A stretch of 38,803 nt of DNA from Opitutus sp. GAS368. GTDB lineage: Bacteria > Verrucomicrobiota > Verrucomicrobiia > Chthoniobacterales > Chthoniobacteraceae. Shown in pieces: positions 27,600 through 36,038 of this stretch. The notes below the pieces were generated by a model. That model made no database searches and had not been told where the DNA came from. It saw only the letters and a list, made by a program, of their open reading frames with translations. The position numbers and the translations under genes are program-made. The DNA is taken from contig CALQFT020000012.1 in NCBI GenBank assembly GCA_943329925.2, forward strand, positions 1 through 38,803, in the 5' to 3' direction. Position 1 is the first letter of the stretch, and every line of letters begins with the position of its first letter.

Positions 27600-27620
27600 T
27601 CCACAAGAAATAAGCCACTT

Positions 27621-28640
27621 ATGAAACTACTTCTTTCCATCGCAGCGGCCGCCGTGCTTTTAGCCCCACTGACCCGCGCCCAAGAGACGCTCAAACCACT
27701 TCGGGCCGGGATCGTCGGACTGGACACCTCTCACGTGCCGGCCTTCACCAAGCTCTTCAACAACCCAAAGTCCGATGGCGAGCTGGCCGGGATCACCGTG
27801 GTGGCGGGTTATCCTGGGGGCACCGACATGCCCGCCAGCCGCGATCGCGTGGCTAAATTCACCGAGCAAGTCAAAGGAATGGGCGTGGAAATCGTCGATA
27901 GCATTCCCGCGCTGCTCGAAAAAGTAGACGTGGTCCTGCTAGAGAGCGTCGACGGTCGCATTCACCTTCAAGAGGCCCGCGAAATCTTCAAGGCGGGCAA
28001 ACCTGTGTTCATCGACAAGCCGGTGGCCGCCTCGCTGCCCGAGGCCATCGCCATGTTTGATCTAGCCAAAAAACATAAGGTCGCCTTCTTTTCCAGCTCC
28101 TCCTCCCGCTTTAGCGCCGATCTGCGCAAACTCATGGATAACGAAGAGGTCGGCGACATTCTCGGCGCCACCACTTGGGGCCCTTGCTCCTACCAAAGCG
28201 GCACACCAGACCTCTTCTTTTACGCCATCCACGGGGTGGAATCCCTCTTCACCCTGATGGGCCCCGGTTGTGAAACCGTTTCCCGCGTCAAGGCCGCCAC
28301 AAACGACCAAACCACCGGCGTCTGGAAAACCGGGAGGATCGGCACCTACCGCGGCATCCTTAAGGGCAAGCCTGAGTTCGGCGCCACAGCCTTTGGGAGC
28401 AAGGGCGTTCTTTCTGGTGGAAAGTCCGTCAGTTACGAGGCGCTCTGCCGCCAGATAGGAAAGTTCTTCCGCACCGGACAAACGCCCGTGAGCGCAGAGG
28501 AAACCCTCGAAATTTTCGCCTTCATGGAAGCTGCCGATGAAAGCCAACGGCAGGGAGGCCGCCCCGTCTCGATCGCTGAAGTCCTCGCCAAGGCCCGCGT
28601 CGAAGCCGCCATACTCACAGAGCAAGCCGCCAAGCCCTGA
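27621..28640 (+). CDS. Secreted Gfo/Idh/MocA-family oxidoreductase (atypical)
   Basis: The 339-residue protein has a Sec-type signal peptide (KLLLSIAAAAVLLAPLTRAQ). The Rossmann start reads LRAGIVGLDTSHVPAF and lacks the full GxGxxG loop, so nucleotide binding may be altered. The family's catalytic-type Lys sits in FIDKPVAAS (Lys133), and the C-terminal half carries YAIHGVESLFTLMGPG, in which His can serve catalysis. Secreted members of this family need their cofactor bound before or during export, or else act as non-redox proteins. It sits between the DUF1080 gene and a second Gfo/Idh/MocA gene with very short gaps, so one operon is likely. Role inferred: modification of a 3-keto sugar. Confidence 0.86.
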   Translation: MKLLLSIAAAAVLLAPLTRAQETLKPLRAGIVGLDTSHVPAFTKLFNNPKSDGELAGITVVAGYPGGTDMPASRDRVAKFTEQVKGMGVEIVDSIPALLEKVDVVLLESVDGRIHLQEAREIFKAGKPVFIDKPVAASLPEAIAMFDLAKKHKVAFFSSSSSRFSADLRKLMDNEEVGDILGATTWGPCSYQSGTPDLFFYAIHGVESLFTLMGPGCETVSRVKAATNDQTTGVWKTGRIGTYRGILKGKPEFGATAFGSKGVLSGGKSVSYEALCRQIGKFFRTGQTPVSAEETLEIFAFMEAADESQRQGGRPVSIAEVLAKARVEAAILTEQAAKP

Positions 28641-28679
28641 TATTAATCCCGTCCTTTTATATCCCCTCCCCCCAAACAA

Positions 28680-30119
28680 ATGCAGACCCTCACACGCCGA
28701 CGCTTTTTCGAAGACTCCCTGATGGCCGCGGCCGCCATCGCCCTTCCCGCTCCGCTCTTTGCCGCAGAGACAGGACCGAAAGTCGCCGCCAACTCCCGCC
28801 TCACCGCCGCGATCATCGGCTGCGGGATCCGAGGCAAAGCCCATGCCCGTGAACTGGCGCGTCTGCCCGATTGCGACATCGCCTACGTGTGCGACCCCGA
28901 TTTGGACCGCACCGAGGAACTCGGGGCGCTGCTGCTGGAACTCAACCGCCCCATGCCCAAAAAAGTGGCCGACATGCGCGCCGTCTTTGAGGACCGTTCC
29001 GTGGACGTGGTCTTTATTGCAACGCCCAACCACTGGCACGCCCTCGCCGCGATTTGGGCCATGCAATCCGGCAAGGACGCCTACGTGGAGAAGCCCGTCA
29101 GTCACAACATCGCCGAAGGGCGCCGCATCGTGCAGGTGGCCCGCAAGCTCGGACGCATCTGCCAGTCCGGCACGCAGAACCGCTCGCGGGGCGGCCTCGC
29201 GGAGGCGGTGGAATTCATGCGCTCAGGCAAACTCGGGGAGGTCAAACTCGCCCGGAGCATCATTTATAGCGGCCGCGGCTCGATCGGCGGCCCGGCTGAA
29301 TGCGCCATTCCGCCCCGCTGCGATTACAACCTGTGGGCGGGCCCGGCTCCGCTTGCAAAACTCAACCGCCCCAAGTTCCACTACGACTGGCATTGGGCGT
29401 GGGATACTGGCAGCGGGGAGATCGGAAACAACAACGTCCATTCCCTGGACATTTGCCGTTGGGGCCTCGGGGTGGAAGGCTTGGGCCAAAGCGTGCTCAG
29501 TTACGGAGCGCGGCTTGGATACAGCGATGTGGGAGAGACTCCGAACACGCAGGTGGCCATCTTTGATTTTGGCAGCAAAACAATAGTCTCCGAAACCCGC
29601 GGACTCAAAACCGCCCCCTTTCATCCCACAATCAAGTCGATGTGGTTCTTTTACGGAAGTGAGGGGATCATTGCCGACAGCCATCTTTTCGACCCGGCGG
29701 GAAACCTTGTCCGGGCGTTTGAAGCGAAGTCCCAAAACCATTTCGCCAACTTCTTAAACGCAGTACGCAGCCGCAAACACGTCGAACTTAATGCGGACAT
29801 TCTAGAGGGGCACCAGTCCACTGCACTCTGCCACCTCGCCAACATTTCCTACAGGCTTGGACAGGCGACTGCTCCCAGCGAGATCAAGAAGCAGCTAAGC
29901 GGCCTCCGGGTTCAGGACGATGTCGGCGGGACGTTTGAGAAAACGCGCGAACATCTGAGCGGGCTGGGGATCGACTTGGAAAAGACGAGGCTAACCCTCG
30001 GGCGACATCTTAAAATGGAGGCGGGACGGGAGAATTTTTTGGCCAACCCGGATGCAGATGCCCTCTTGAGCCGTGAATATCGGGGACCGTTTGTGGTGCC
30101 ACAAGAGAGCCAGATTTAG
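28680..30119 (+). CDS. Tat-exported Gfo/Idh/MocA-family oxidoreductase
   Basis: The 479-residue protein starts with a Tat-like signal: RRRFFED at 6-12 followed by a hydrophobic stretch and an Ala-rich cleavage region near PLFAAETG. Tat export would carry it folded with its nucleotide cofactor. The Rossmann fold begins AAIIGCGIRGKAHARELARL, keeping GxGxxG, with CDPD at the end of strand two. The EKP motif has Lys138 in YVEKPVSHN. The catalytic half shows YDWHWAWDTGSGEIGNNNVH and a long C-terminal extension. Relatives include exported glucose-fructose oxidoreductase and glucoside 3-dehydrogenase-like enzymes. As the last gene of the DUF1080 operon it is the best candidate for oxidising the sugar at C3. 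Confidence 0.9.
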   Translation: MQTLTRRRFFEDSLMAAAAIALPAPLFAAETGPKVAANSRLTAAIIGCGIRGKAHARELARLPDCDIAYVCDPDLDRTEELGALLLELNRPMPKKVADMRAVFEDRSVDVVFIATPNHWHALAAIWAMQSGKDAYVEKPVSHNIAEGRRIVQVARKLGRICQSGTQNRSRGGLAEAVEFMRSGKLGEVKLARSIIYSGRGSIGGPAECAIPPRCDYNLWAGPAPLAKLNRPKFHYDWHWAWDTGSGEIGNNNVHSLDICRWGLGVEGLGQSVLSYGARLGYSDVGETPNTQVAIFDFGSKTIVSETRGLKTAPFHPTIKSMWFFYGSEGIIADSHLFDPAGNLVRAFEAKSQNHFANFLNAVRSRKHVELNADILEGHQSTALCHLANISYRLGQATAPSEIKKQLSGLRVQDDVGGTFEKTREHLSGLGIDLEKTRLTLGRHLKMEAGRENFLANPDADALLSREYRGPFVVPQESQI

Positions 30120-30286
30120 CCGAAGCTTTCCGCAGTTAAGTGGCAGATCGGATTGTTTTTCGCATGCGCTCTAAAGTGAGCTCGCGGAGCGAAACTGATG
30201 TTGACGGGGCGGATTATGTAAAACGCGACGAAGCAGCAGGCCCGTTTCGTATTGGGAAATACACTTGCCATTTGTGGAACGCTCGT

Positions 30287-30688
30287 ATGTGTTTCCAATC
30301 CGTGAAGTCCACCTTCCACAAACTGCTCATTCTATGCTGCGCGCTGTATCTCAGCGGCGCACACTGGATGATTTTGCAGAGCAGCGCGTGGACTGGGATG
30401 CTTATTTCGCGCTCCATAAGTACTTCGGTTGCAAAAGCACTTGAGACAACCCTCGATGGCAAGCACCCCTGTGCACTGTGCTCCGCCATTGCGGATGGCA
30501 AGCAGACGGAAAAACAGTCCGAACAGAATTTTGAGCTTTTGAAGAAAGCGGGAGACCTCAAGTTCCTCGCACTGACTTCCCTCGAAACCACTCCTTGCGT
30601 CAATGTTGGCACGGCCCATTGGCCTGCGTTGTTGATCCGAGGCTTAGCGCGGTTCGTCGCACCACCGACCCCACCACCGCTCGCCTAA
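30287..30688 (+). CDS. Small exported CxxC protein upstream of a TonB receptor
   Basis: With the ATG at 30287 the product has 133 residues and a hydrophobic N-terminal segment (HKLLILCCALYLSGAHWMIL) that acts as a signal or membrane anchor. The body has DGKHPCALCSAIADGKQTEK, a CxxC pair in a HPCxLC setting, and a Pro-rich tail ending PPTPPPLA. I recognise this shape from unnamed short proteins that sit in front of TonB-dependent receptor genes in related bacteria. The CxxC and flanking His suggest metal binding or thiol chemistry, but no function is established. A longer in-frame start at 30140 is possible but would hide the signal. It is followed by a terminator-like hairpin and then the receptor gene. 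Confidence 0.7.
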   Translation: MCFQSVKSTFHKLLILCCALYLSGAHWMILQSSAWTGMLISRSISTSVAKALETTLDGKHPCALCSAIADGKQTEKQSEQNFELLKKAGDLKFLALTSLETTPCVNVGTAHWPALLIRGLARFVAPPTPPPLA

Positions 30689-31060
30689 CTGGGCGAACGG
30701 AAAGTAGTGCACGCGCGCTGCTCGCGTTGTGTAAACCCGCCCGTCTTAGGGTGAGGGTTTTATTTTGTTCGTCCCCACTCATTGACTGCCTGAACCGCGT
30801 CATGCCGGTTGGTTAACCGGTCAAATTTACCGCATACAGCGGTTGATTGTCTGTCACGCGAAAGAGGGGTCCTGAGCGAGGCGCTTCCATTCAGCCCCTC
30901 AGAAGAGCGCCGACTTAAGCGCCCATTTAAAGCGGCGCGGCTACTTCGATGGAACGCACTCCGAAACCCCGGAAGCAGTTCTAAAACTTCTTAAAACGCT
31001 TAAGAGGGAACCCTTTCCCCTCTTCCCCAAAACACAAACCCAAAAAACCGAAATCAACCC
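30689..31060. other. Leader region of the TonB receptor operon
   Basis: No gene is seen. The region holds the hairpin at 30733-30760; a palindrome CCGGTT-GGTT-AACCGG (30805-30820); a pairing of GCGCCG (30907-30912) with CGGCGC (30933-30938); and a 7-bp hairpin AAGAGGG/CCCTCTT (31002-31008 with 31018-31024) 37 bases before the receptor ATG. It is long enough to carry an operator or an RNA switch, but none is recognised. Confidence 0.45.
30733..30766 (+). terminator. Probable terminator after the small CxxC gene
   Basis: AAACCC-G-CCC pairs with GGG-TGA-GGGTTT (30733-30760) around GTCTTA, followed by TATTTT. The stem is interrupted by unpaired bases. Confidence 0.5.
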
Positions 31061-33403
31061 ATGAACCCAAACAAAATCATCCTGCTTTCCGCCGCACTCG
31101 GCGTGAGTGCAGTAGCCGTTTACGCGGCGAACGATAAGCCTCCGACTCCGAGCGCGCAGCTCCCTGAAGTTGAGGTTACTGCAAAGTCGTACACCTTCGA
31201 CAACACCCCTCCCATAAAGGAAAAGTATGACCTGCCTCAAACCTCCCAAAGTACAACGGCGGAGCGCATTCAAGAAACCGTCAACGTCGTGGATACGGAA
31301 GACGCCATTAAATATTTTCCGAGTCTCTTTGTCCGTAAACGCAATTACGGCGACACCCAGCCCGTCCTCGCGACGCGCACTTGGGGACTCGGATCCAGCG
31401 CCCGCAGTTTAGTTTACGCTGATGACATTCTTCTCACCGCGCTCATCGCCAACAATAACACGCTTGGTGCCCCTCGCTGGGGACTGGTCACGCCTGAGGA
31501 AATAGAGCGAATCGACTTTTTGTACGGCCCATTTGCAGCCGCCTATCCCGGCAATTCCGCTGGGGGCGTCCTGCAAATATCCACGAAAATGCCCGAGAAG
31601 TTTTCAGGAAGCCTTTCCCAGACCGAGGCGTTTCAGAAGTTCAACCGTTATGGGACGAAGGACACGTATCAAACCGATCAAACCAACCTGTCCCTTGGTG
31701 GGAAAAACGGGCCGGTTGCTTGGCTTTTTACCGGTGCATTCCAAAACAGCTACAGTCAGCCGCTGTCGTTTGTGACCAACGGCTCCGTGCCCGCGGGCAC
31801 AAAAGGGGCTTTCATTGATAAAAACAAAACCGGGGGTGTCGCTGATGTCGTCGGTGCGAGCGGACTGTTGCACACCGAGATGACGAACCTTAAAGGCAAG
31901 TTTGTTTGGGATGTTACGGACTGGTTGAAAGCTACTTATCAAGTTGGCATTTGGAACAACCATGCGACTTCGGATGCGCAGACGTATCTCCGGGACACCA
32001 CCACAGGCAATCAAACGTTTGGTGGAGTGGGTGCCGTTACTGCAACTGGCGGTGGCGGCGGTTTTGCAAACGGCTTTTACACCCTCGATCAAACCCATCT
32101 TGCGAACGCCCTCTCTATCAAGACTGATACTAAAGGGCTTTTCGATTGGGACTTTGCCATTTCCAACTACTACTATTTGGAAGACATTCAAAGGAACCCT
32201 TTTGGGGTCGGCGCTGGAACAACCTATACTAGTTACGGCAAAATCGCGCGCCTCGACGGGACCAACTGGACCAATGGTGACCTCAAGGGAATCTGGCGCC
32301 CCACCGGGCCTGGCGGCGCGCACGAAGTCAGCTTCGGCCTCCATGCCGACCGGTATTACCTTACGAATCCAACCTACAGAACAGACTCGTGGAATGGAGG
32401 ACCGGACTCGACATCGCAGTTATACACCAACAGCAAAGGCACTACCGAAACTAGGGCCCTTTGGTTACAGGAAACATGGCGTTTTGCTCCCCAGTTTAAG
32501 TTAACCGCCGGCGGCCGCTTGGAGACTTGGGAGGCTCGAAACGGGTTCAACTTAATTACACGGACCTACGGCGCTAACGGGACTATTGGTACGGCGGCCA
32601 ACTCGCAGACCTCGCTGAATCAGCCGAAGCTCGATGCCACTCGGTTCTCTCCGAAAATCTCGCTGAACTGGACGCCTTCTTCCGCGTGGGAAATCACCGG
32701 TTCCTTTGGGCAGGCTTACCGATTCCCAACGGTCGGAGAGCTTTACCAGATCACCACCGGGACAAATCCCTTTAATCCCAATCCGAATCTGAAGCCGGAA
32801 AACATCTTGAGCTCGGAGCTGGCGATACAACGCAAATTCCAAGACGGGCAGGTGCGCGTTTCGCTGTTCAACGAGAACGTACGGCAGGCGTTGATTTCGC
32901 AATACTACAATGGCAGCACCACCACGTCCTTTGTGGATAACGTCGATCAAGTTCGCAACACGGGCATTGAACTCGCTAGTCAGAAGGATAATGCGGGCAT
33001 CAAAGGTCTGAGCCTGTTTGGAAGCGTAACCTACGTGGATTCACGGATTGAGAAAGACTCCAATTGGAAGGGGGCGACTTCTGTGCTGCATAAGCATGCC
33101 CCTTATGTCCCAGACTGGCGCGCGACGGTGGGCGCGACAATGCATCTGGCGGACAAGTGGGCGATCACCGGAGCGATGCGGTACAGCGGCCGGCAGTATT
33201 CAACACTGGATAACACCGATAATACACCAAACGTATTCGGAGCCTTCGATCGGTTCCTCGTCGTAGACACACGCGTTCAATACAAAGTCTGCAAAAATGC
33301 GACGCTCAATGTCGGCATCGATAATCTCACCGACACCAAATTCACCCTGTACCATCCGTTTCCGGGCCGGACATTTACGACCGGAATCAAACTGGACTTC
33401 TAA
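31061..33403 (+). CDS. TonB-dependent outer-membrane receptor
   Basis: The 780-residue protein has a signal peptide ending near AVYAAND. A TonB-box-like PEVEVTAKS follows at 35-43, then a plug domain (about 60-180) with VNVVDTEDAIKYFPSLFVRK, GLGSSARSLVYADDI, IERIDFLYGPFAAAYPGNSA and GGVLQIST. The 22-strand barrel follows, with the late motifs YRFPTVGELYQ, NPNLKPENILSSELAIQ, VGIDNLTDTKFTLYHPFPG, and the terminal Phe in GIKLDF required for outer-membrane assembly. It carries a ligand across the outer membrane using TonB energy. The ligand is not evident; metal chelates are likely given the PepSY-type neighbour. It leads a run with its own exbB, exbD and tonB genes. Confidence 0.93.
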   Translation: MNPNKIILLSAALGVSAVAVYAANDKPPTPSAQLPEVEVTAKSYTFDNTPPIKEKYDLPQTSQSTTAERIQETVNVVDTEDAIKYFPSLFVRKRNYGDTQPVLATRTWGLGSSARSLVYADDILLTALIANNNTLGAPRWGLVTPEEIERIDFLYGPFAAAYPGNSAGGVLQISTKMPEKFSGSLSQTEAFQKFNRYGTKDTYQTDQTNLSLGGKNGPVAWLFTGAFQNSYSQPLSFVTNGSVPAGTKGAFIDKNKTGGVADVVGASGLLHTEMTNLKGKFVWDVTDWLKATYQVGIWNNHATSDAQTYLRDTTTGNQTFGGVGAVTATGGGGGFANGFYTLDQTHLANALSIKTDTKGLFDWDFAISNYYYLEDIQRNPFGVGAGTTYTSYGKIARLDGTNWTNGDLKGIWRPTGPGGAHEVSFGLHADRYYLTNPTYRTDSWNGGPDSTSQLYTNSKGTTETRALWLQETWRFAPQFKLTAGGRLETWEARNGFNLITRTYGANGTIGTAANSQTSLNQPKLDATRFSPKISLNWTPSSAWEITGSFGQAYRFPTVGELYQITTGTNPFNPNPNLKPENILSSELAIQRKFQDGQVRVSLFNENVRQALISQYYNGSTTTSFVDNVDQVRNTGIELASQKDNAGIKGLSLFGSVTYVDSRIEKDSNWKGATSVLHKHAPYVPDWRATVGATMHLADKWAITGAMRYSGRQYSTLDNTDNTPNVFGAFDRFLVVDTRVQYKVCKNATLNVGIDNLTDTKFTLYHPFPGRTFTTGIKLDF

Positions 33404-33436
33404 CCCCGAAAATCTAGTTCACTCCGCTCTAAGGAC

Positions 33437-33476
33437 AGGGGCTCTCACCCGCCATCAAGGTTGCCGCCCCCTTTTT
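33437..33476 (+). terminator. Possible intra-operon terminator after the receptor gene
   Basis: AGGGGC (33437-33442) pairs with GCCCCCT (33466-33472, one bulged C), followed by TTTTT. It could reduce readthrough into the PepSY-exbBD-tonB genes, so that the receptor is made in excess. Confidence 0.5.
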
Positions 33477-33496
33477 ATCTATTCTTCTGCATTTTT

Positions 33497-34213
33497 ATGA
33501 AACCTTCTACTCTTCGACTCCTGCACCGCTGGCTCGGCCTTGCATTTAGCTTGAGCATCCTCATGTCCACGCTCAGCGGCGTGCTGCACACCGTGATGAC
33601 TCGCACCCAACCGCCGCCGCCGCAGGCCAGACCCAGCGGCGGCGCGTTGGCTCCCTCTGGCATCACCTGTTCTGTAGCCGAGGCTATTGCCAAACTGGGC
33701 GCTGATGCAGCCGATGTCAGGGCGGTGAACGTGCGCGGCATTGGCGGCGAGCCCTGGTATCAGATCTACACAGCCAAGGGCATCCCCCGTTACCTGAGCG
33801 CCAAAGACGGCCGCGAAGACGCCTCGCAGGACGAGCGCTACGCCGCCGAAATCGCCACAGGGTTCCTAGGCGGCGCCGCAATTGAAAAGAGCAATTTCCT
33901 GACGGCTTTCACAGGAGAATACATCAATATTTTCCGCATCCTGCCTGTGTACCGCTTCGACTCCCCCGACGGCAAAGGCACGCGTGTCTACGTGAGCACA
34001 ACCACCGGCAGCGTGACTCGGCACACCGACAATCGGCGACAGTTTGAGGCTGATGTCTTCAGCAATTTCCACAAGCTGGCCTTCATTCCCAATAAGCTCG
34101 TACGAGACTGGGTGTTGGTGGGCCTCACCGCCGCCGCCGCTCTGGTGGCGCTGGCAGGGGTCGCTCTGTTTTTTGTAACCCGACCCAAAAAACGGCAAAC
34201 GTTGGAGCTCTAA
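33497..34213 (+). CDS. PepSY-associated membrane protein
   Basis: The 238-residue protein starts MKPSTLRLLHRWLGLAFSL, the typical opening of PepSY-associated TM proteins (a Arg-x-x-H-R-W-x-G helix). A Pro-rich linker and a periplasmic PepSY-like part follow (about 55-190; WYQIYTAKGIPRYLSAKDG, GTRVYVSTTTGSVTRH), and the second membrane segment LVGLTAAAALVALAGVALFF is near the C-terminus. Next to TonB receptors such proteins are linked with siderophore or haem-iron uptake and reduction in the inner membrane. It lies 93 bases after the receptor gene and just before exbB. A frame beginning at 33461 adds only a short hydrophobic extension; 33497 places the conserved RLLHRW motif at the usual distance from the start. 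Confidence 0.82.
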   Translation: MKPSTLRLLHRWLGLAFSLSILMSTLSGVLHTVMTRTQPPPPQARPSGGALAPSGITCSVAEAIAKLGADAADVRAVNVRGIGGEPWYQIYTAKGIPRYLSAKDGREDASQDERYAAEIATGFLGGAAIEKSNFLTAFTGEYINIFRILPVYRFDSPDGKGTRVYVSTTTGSVTRHTDNRRQFEADVFSNFHKLAFIPNKLVRDWVLVGLTAAAALVALAGVALFFVTRPKKRQTLEL

Positions 34214-34220
34214 TTTCCTC

Positions 34221-34820
34221 ATGATTGAGCTCTTTCTTAAAGGCGGGCCCATTATGTGGCCCATTCTCGTCGCCTCTATCGTGGCGCTGACCGTGACGAT
34301 GGAACGTGCGCTGTTTCTGCTGCTGGAATCCTCTCGGCGCAACCCTCGACAGGTGCGCGACATTGTAGTCTGGGTGGAGCGCGGTGACATTCCCGCCGCC
34401 ATCCAAATCGGGGCAAACAGCACCGATTTTGTCGCGCGCGCCCTAGTGGAAGCGCTCAGGCACCCTAAGGCGTTTCCCGAGGCAATGCTGGCGGCGGCCA
34501 GTATGGAACTGCGCCGTTTTTCGCGAGGATTAGGCGTGCTAGATACGCTCATCACGCTTTCCCCGTTGCTGGGGTTGTTGGGGACAGTGACCGGAATGAT
34601 CCGAAGCTTCGGCATGATCGGAGGCGCGGAGCTCGGAGCTCCCTCGGCAATCACGGGCGGCATTGCCGAGGCGTTGCTGGCGACTGCCTTCGGCTTGGGC
34701 GTAGCGATCACGGCGCTGCTGCCCTTCAATTATCTAAACTCGCACGAGGAGAAGGCCCGCCAGGCGCTTCAAGATGCCGCCAACCAGATCGAACTTCTGC
34801 TCAAGGAGGAAGTGCGTTGA
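34221..34820 (+). CDS. exbB: ExbB/TolQ/MotA-family proton channel protein
   Basis: The 199-residue inner-membrane protein has three membrane segments: WPILVASIVALTVTMERALF at about 12-31, LSPLLGLLGTVTGMIRSFG near 113-131, and ALLATAFGLGVAITALLPF near 148-166. The glycine-rich GLLGTVTGMI motif is the family signature. With ExbD it forms the proton-driven motor that energises TonB. It begins 7 bases after the PepSY gene, and its stop TGA overlaps the exbD start. The dedicated copy next to a receptor and tonB suggests a private energy-coupling set, though general use cannot be excluded. Confidence 0.9.
   Translation: MIELFLKGGPIMWPILVASIVALTVTMERALFLLLESSRRNPRQVRDIVVWVERGDIPAAIQIGANSTDFVARALVEALRHPKAFPEAMLAAASMELRRFSRGLGVLDTLITLSPLLGLLGTVTGMIRSFGMIGGAELGAPSAITGGIAEALLATAFGLGVAITALLPFNYLNSHEEKARQALQDAANQIELLLKEEVR
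34803..34809 (+). promoter_or_regulatory. Strong ribosome binding site for exbD
   Basis: AAGGAGG lies seven bases before a TTG codon at 34817. It fixes a rare TTG start, overlapping the exbB stop as TTGA. Most other starts in this window have no such site. Confidence 0.8.
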
Positions 34821-35233
34821 ATATCCCAAGCAGCCGGCCCAAAAAGCACGCGCGTATAGAGATCATCCCGCTCATCGACATCATGTTCTTTCTGTTGGCC
34901 ACCTTTGTCATGGTGTCGCTTTCCATGGTAAAAAACCGTGGAATCACGGTGGTCGTGCCTCAGGCGGCGAGCGGCACGCCGGAGGACCGGAAGGACCATG
35001 TGTCCATCAGTCTGAGCGAGACGGGCCAACTCTATCTCGATAAACAGGAACTCTCCCAGGAGCAGTTGGTTGGAGCCCTGCGCAAACGCAAGGAGCAGAA
35101 TACCGAGTTAAAGGTGTTTATCAACGGCGACCAGAACGCCCGCTTGGGGCTGGCCATCGCAGTGCTGGACGAAACGCGCAAGCTTGGAATCTCAAAGGTC
35201 GCATTTGAAACCCGTACTCCCGTGGCTCAATGA
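34817..35233 (+). CDS. exbD: ExbD/TolR-family biopolymer transport protein
   Basis: The 138-residue protein starts at TTG (34817) behind an AAGGAGG site. It has a short cytoplasmic basic stretch and then one membrane segment, IIPLIDIMFFLLATFVMVSL, with the conserved membrane Asp21 that carries protons through the ExbB-ExbD motor. The periplasmic domain (about 45-138) has the usual ISLSETGQLYLDKQEL and VFINGDQNARLGLAIAVLDE. Start and stop overlap with exbB (TTGA) and tonB (ATGA), so the three are translationally coupled. Confidence 0.92.
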   Translation: MNIPSSRPKKHARIEIIPLIDIMFFLLATFVMVSLSMVKNRGITVVVPQAASGTPEDRKDHVSISLSETGQLYLDKQELSQEQLVGALRKRKEQNTELKVFINGDQNARLGLAIAVLDETRKLGISKVAFETRTPVAQ

Positions 35234-36024
35234 GCGAAGGTATCCATTTTGCCAATCATCCAAACCAAGGAGCCGGAAGTACTGCCTCCTTGCTATTCTG
35301 CGCGGCGCTCGCGGTAGGCCTCCATGCTGGGATGCTCTTCGCGTGGAAATATCAGCCTCAGGAAACGGGCCTGATTCAGGTGCTTGGCGATTCAGTGGAA
35401 GTGGCGCTCGTGGAGTCCGCAAGCGCCGTTCAGGAGCCACCTCCCGAGGAAGCGCCCGCTCCCGCAGTGCCCCAGCCGGTGCCACCGCGTCCAGAGCCCC
35501 CGCCAACTCCCCCGCCCGTACAGCCGTCGCCCCCGAAGCCCGCACCCGTTCCCGATGCGCCAGCTCCGGTCCGCGTTCCGGATCCCGTGCCTCCGCCAAA
35601 AGAGGACAGCCCTCCTCCACCTCCCCGAGAGGCGGCGCCCCAAATTCCAAAGACGAAGCCTCCGGTGGCCGCCACAAAAGCGCCACAGTCCGGCAAACCG
35701 GCCGACGGCACTCCAACAAAGGGGGCGACGACGGGAACCGTGGGGGATTCCTTGGGCAAGCTTCTGGGGAAGCCTCTATATCTCGTTCGGCCGCAGGTGA
35801 ACTATCCCTCCGAATCCCGGGCCGCAGGTGAACAGGGAGTCGTTCTGCTCCGGATCACGGTGAATGCAGGCGGGCGTCCCACCGCAGTGAATGTGGCCAA
35901 CAGCAGCGGTTTTTCACGACTCGACCGCGCAGCGGTAGAAGGCGGTTGGCGTTGCCGCGTAAGCAATGCCTTTGAGGGAGCGCAGTTTGAAGCGCCCCTC
36001 CGGTTCAGCCTGCGAGACAGGTGA
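35230..36024 (+). CDS. tonB: TonB energy transducer
   Basis: The 264-residue protein has one N-terminal membrane segment (ASLLFCAALAVGLHAGMLFA). A long Pro-rich, Glu/Lys-poor periplasmic spacer (about 68-145, runs such as EPPPTPPPVQPSPPKP) spans to the outer membrane. The C-terminal TonB domain (about 180-264) includes NYPSESRAAGEQGVVLLRIT, GRPTAVNVANSSGFSRLDRA and AVEGGWRCRV. It couples the ExbB-ExbD motor to the receptor at 31061. The start overlaps the exbD stop by ATGA. It is convergent with the DUF4838 gene 14 bases downstream, with no obvious terminator between. Confidence 0.9.
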   Translation: MSEGIHFANHPNQGAGSTASLLFCAALAVGLHAGMLFAWKYQPQETGLIQVLGDSVEVALVESASAVQEPPPEEAPAPAVPQPVPPRPEPPPTPPPVQPSPPKPAPVPDAPAPVRVPDPVPPPKEDSPPPPPREAAPQIPKTKPPVAATKAPQSGKPADGTPTKGATTGTVGDSLGKLLGKPLYLVRPQVNYPSESRAAGEQGVVLLRITVNAGGRPTAVNVANSSGFSRLDRAAVEGGWRCRVSNAFEGAQFEAPLRFSLRDR

Positions 36025-36038
36025 GATTTTTTCCTCCA

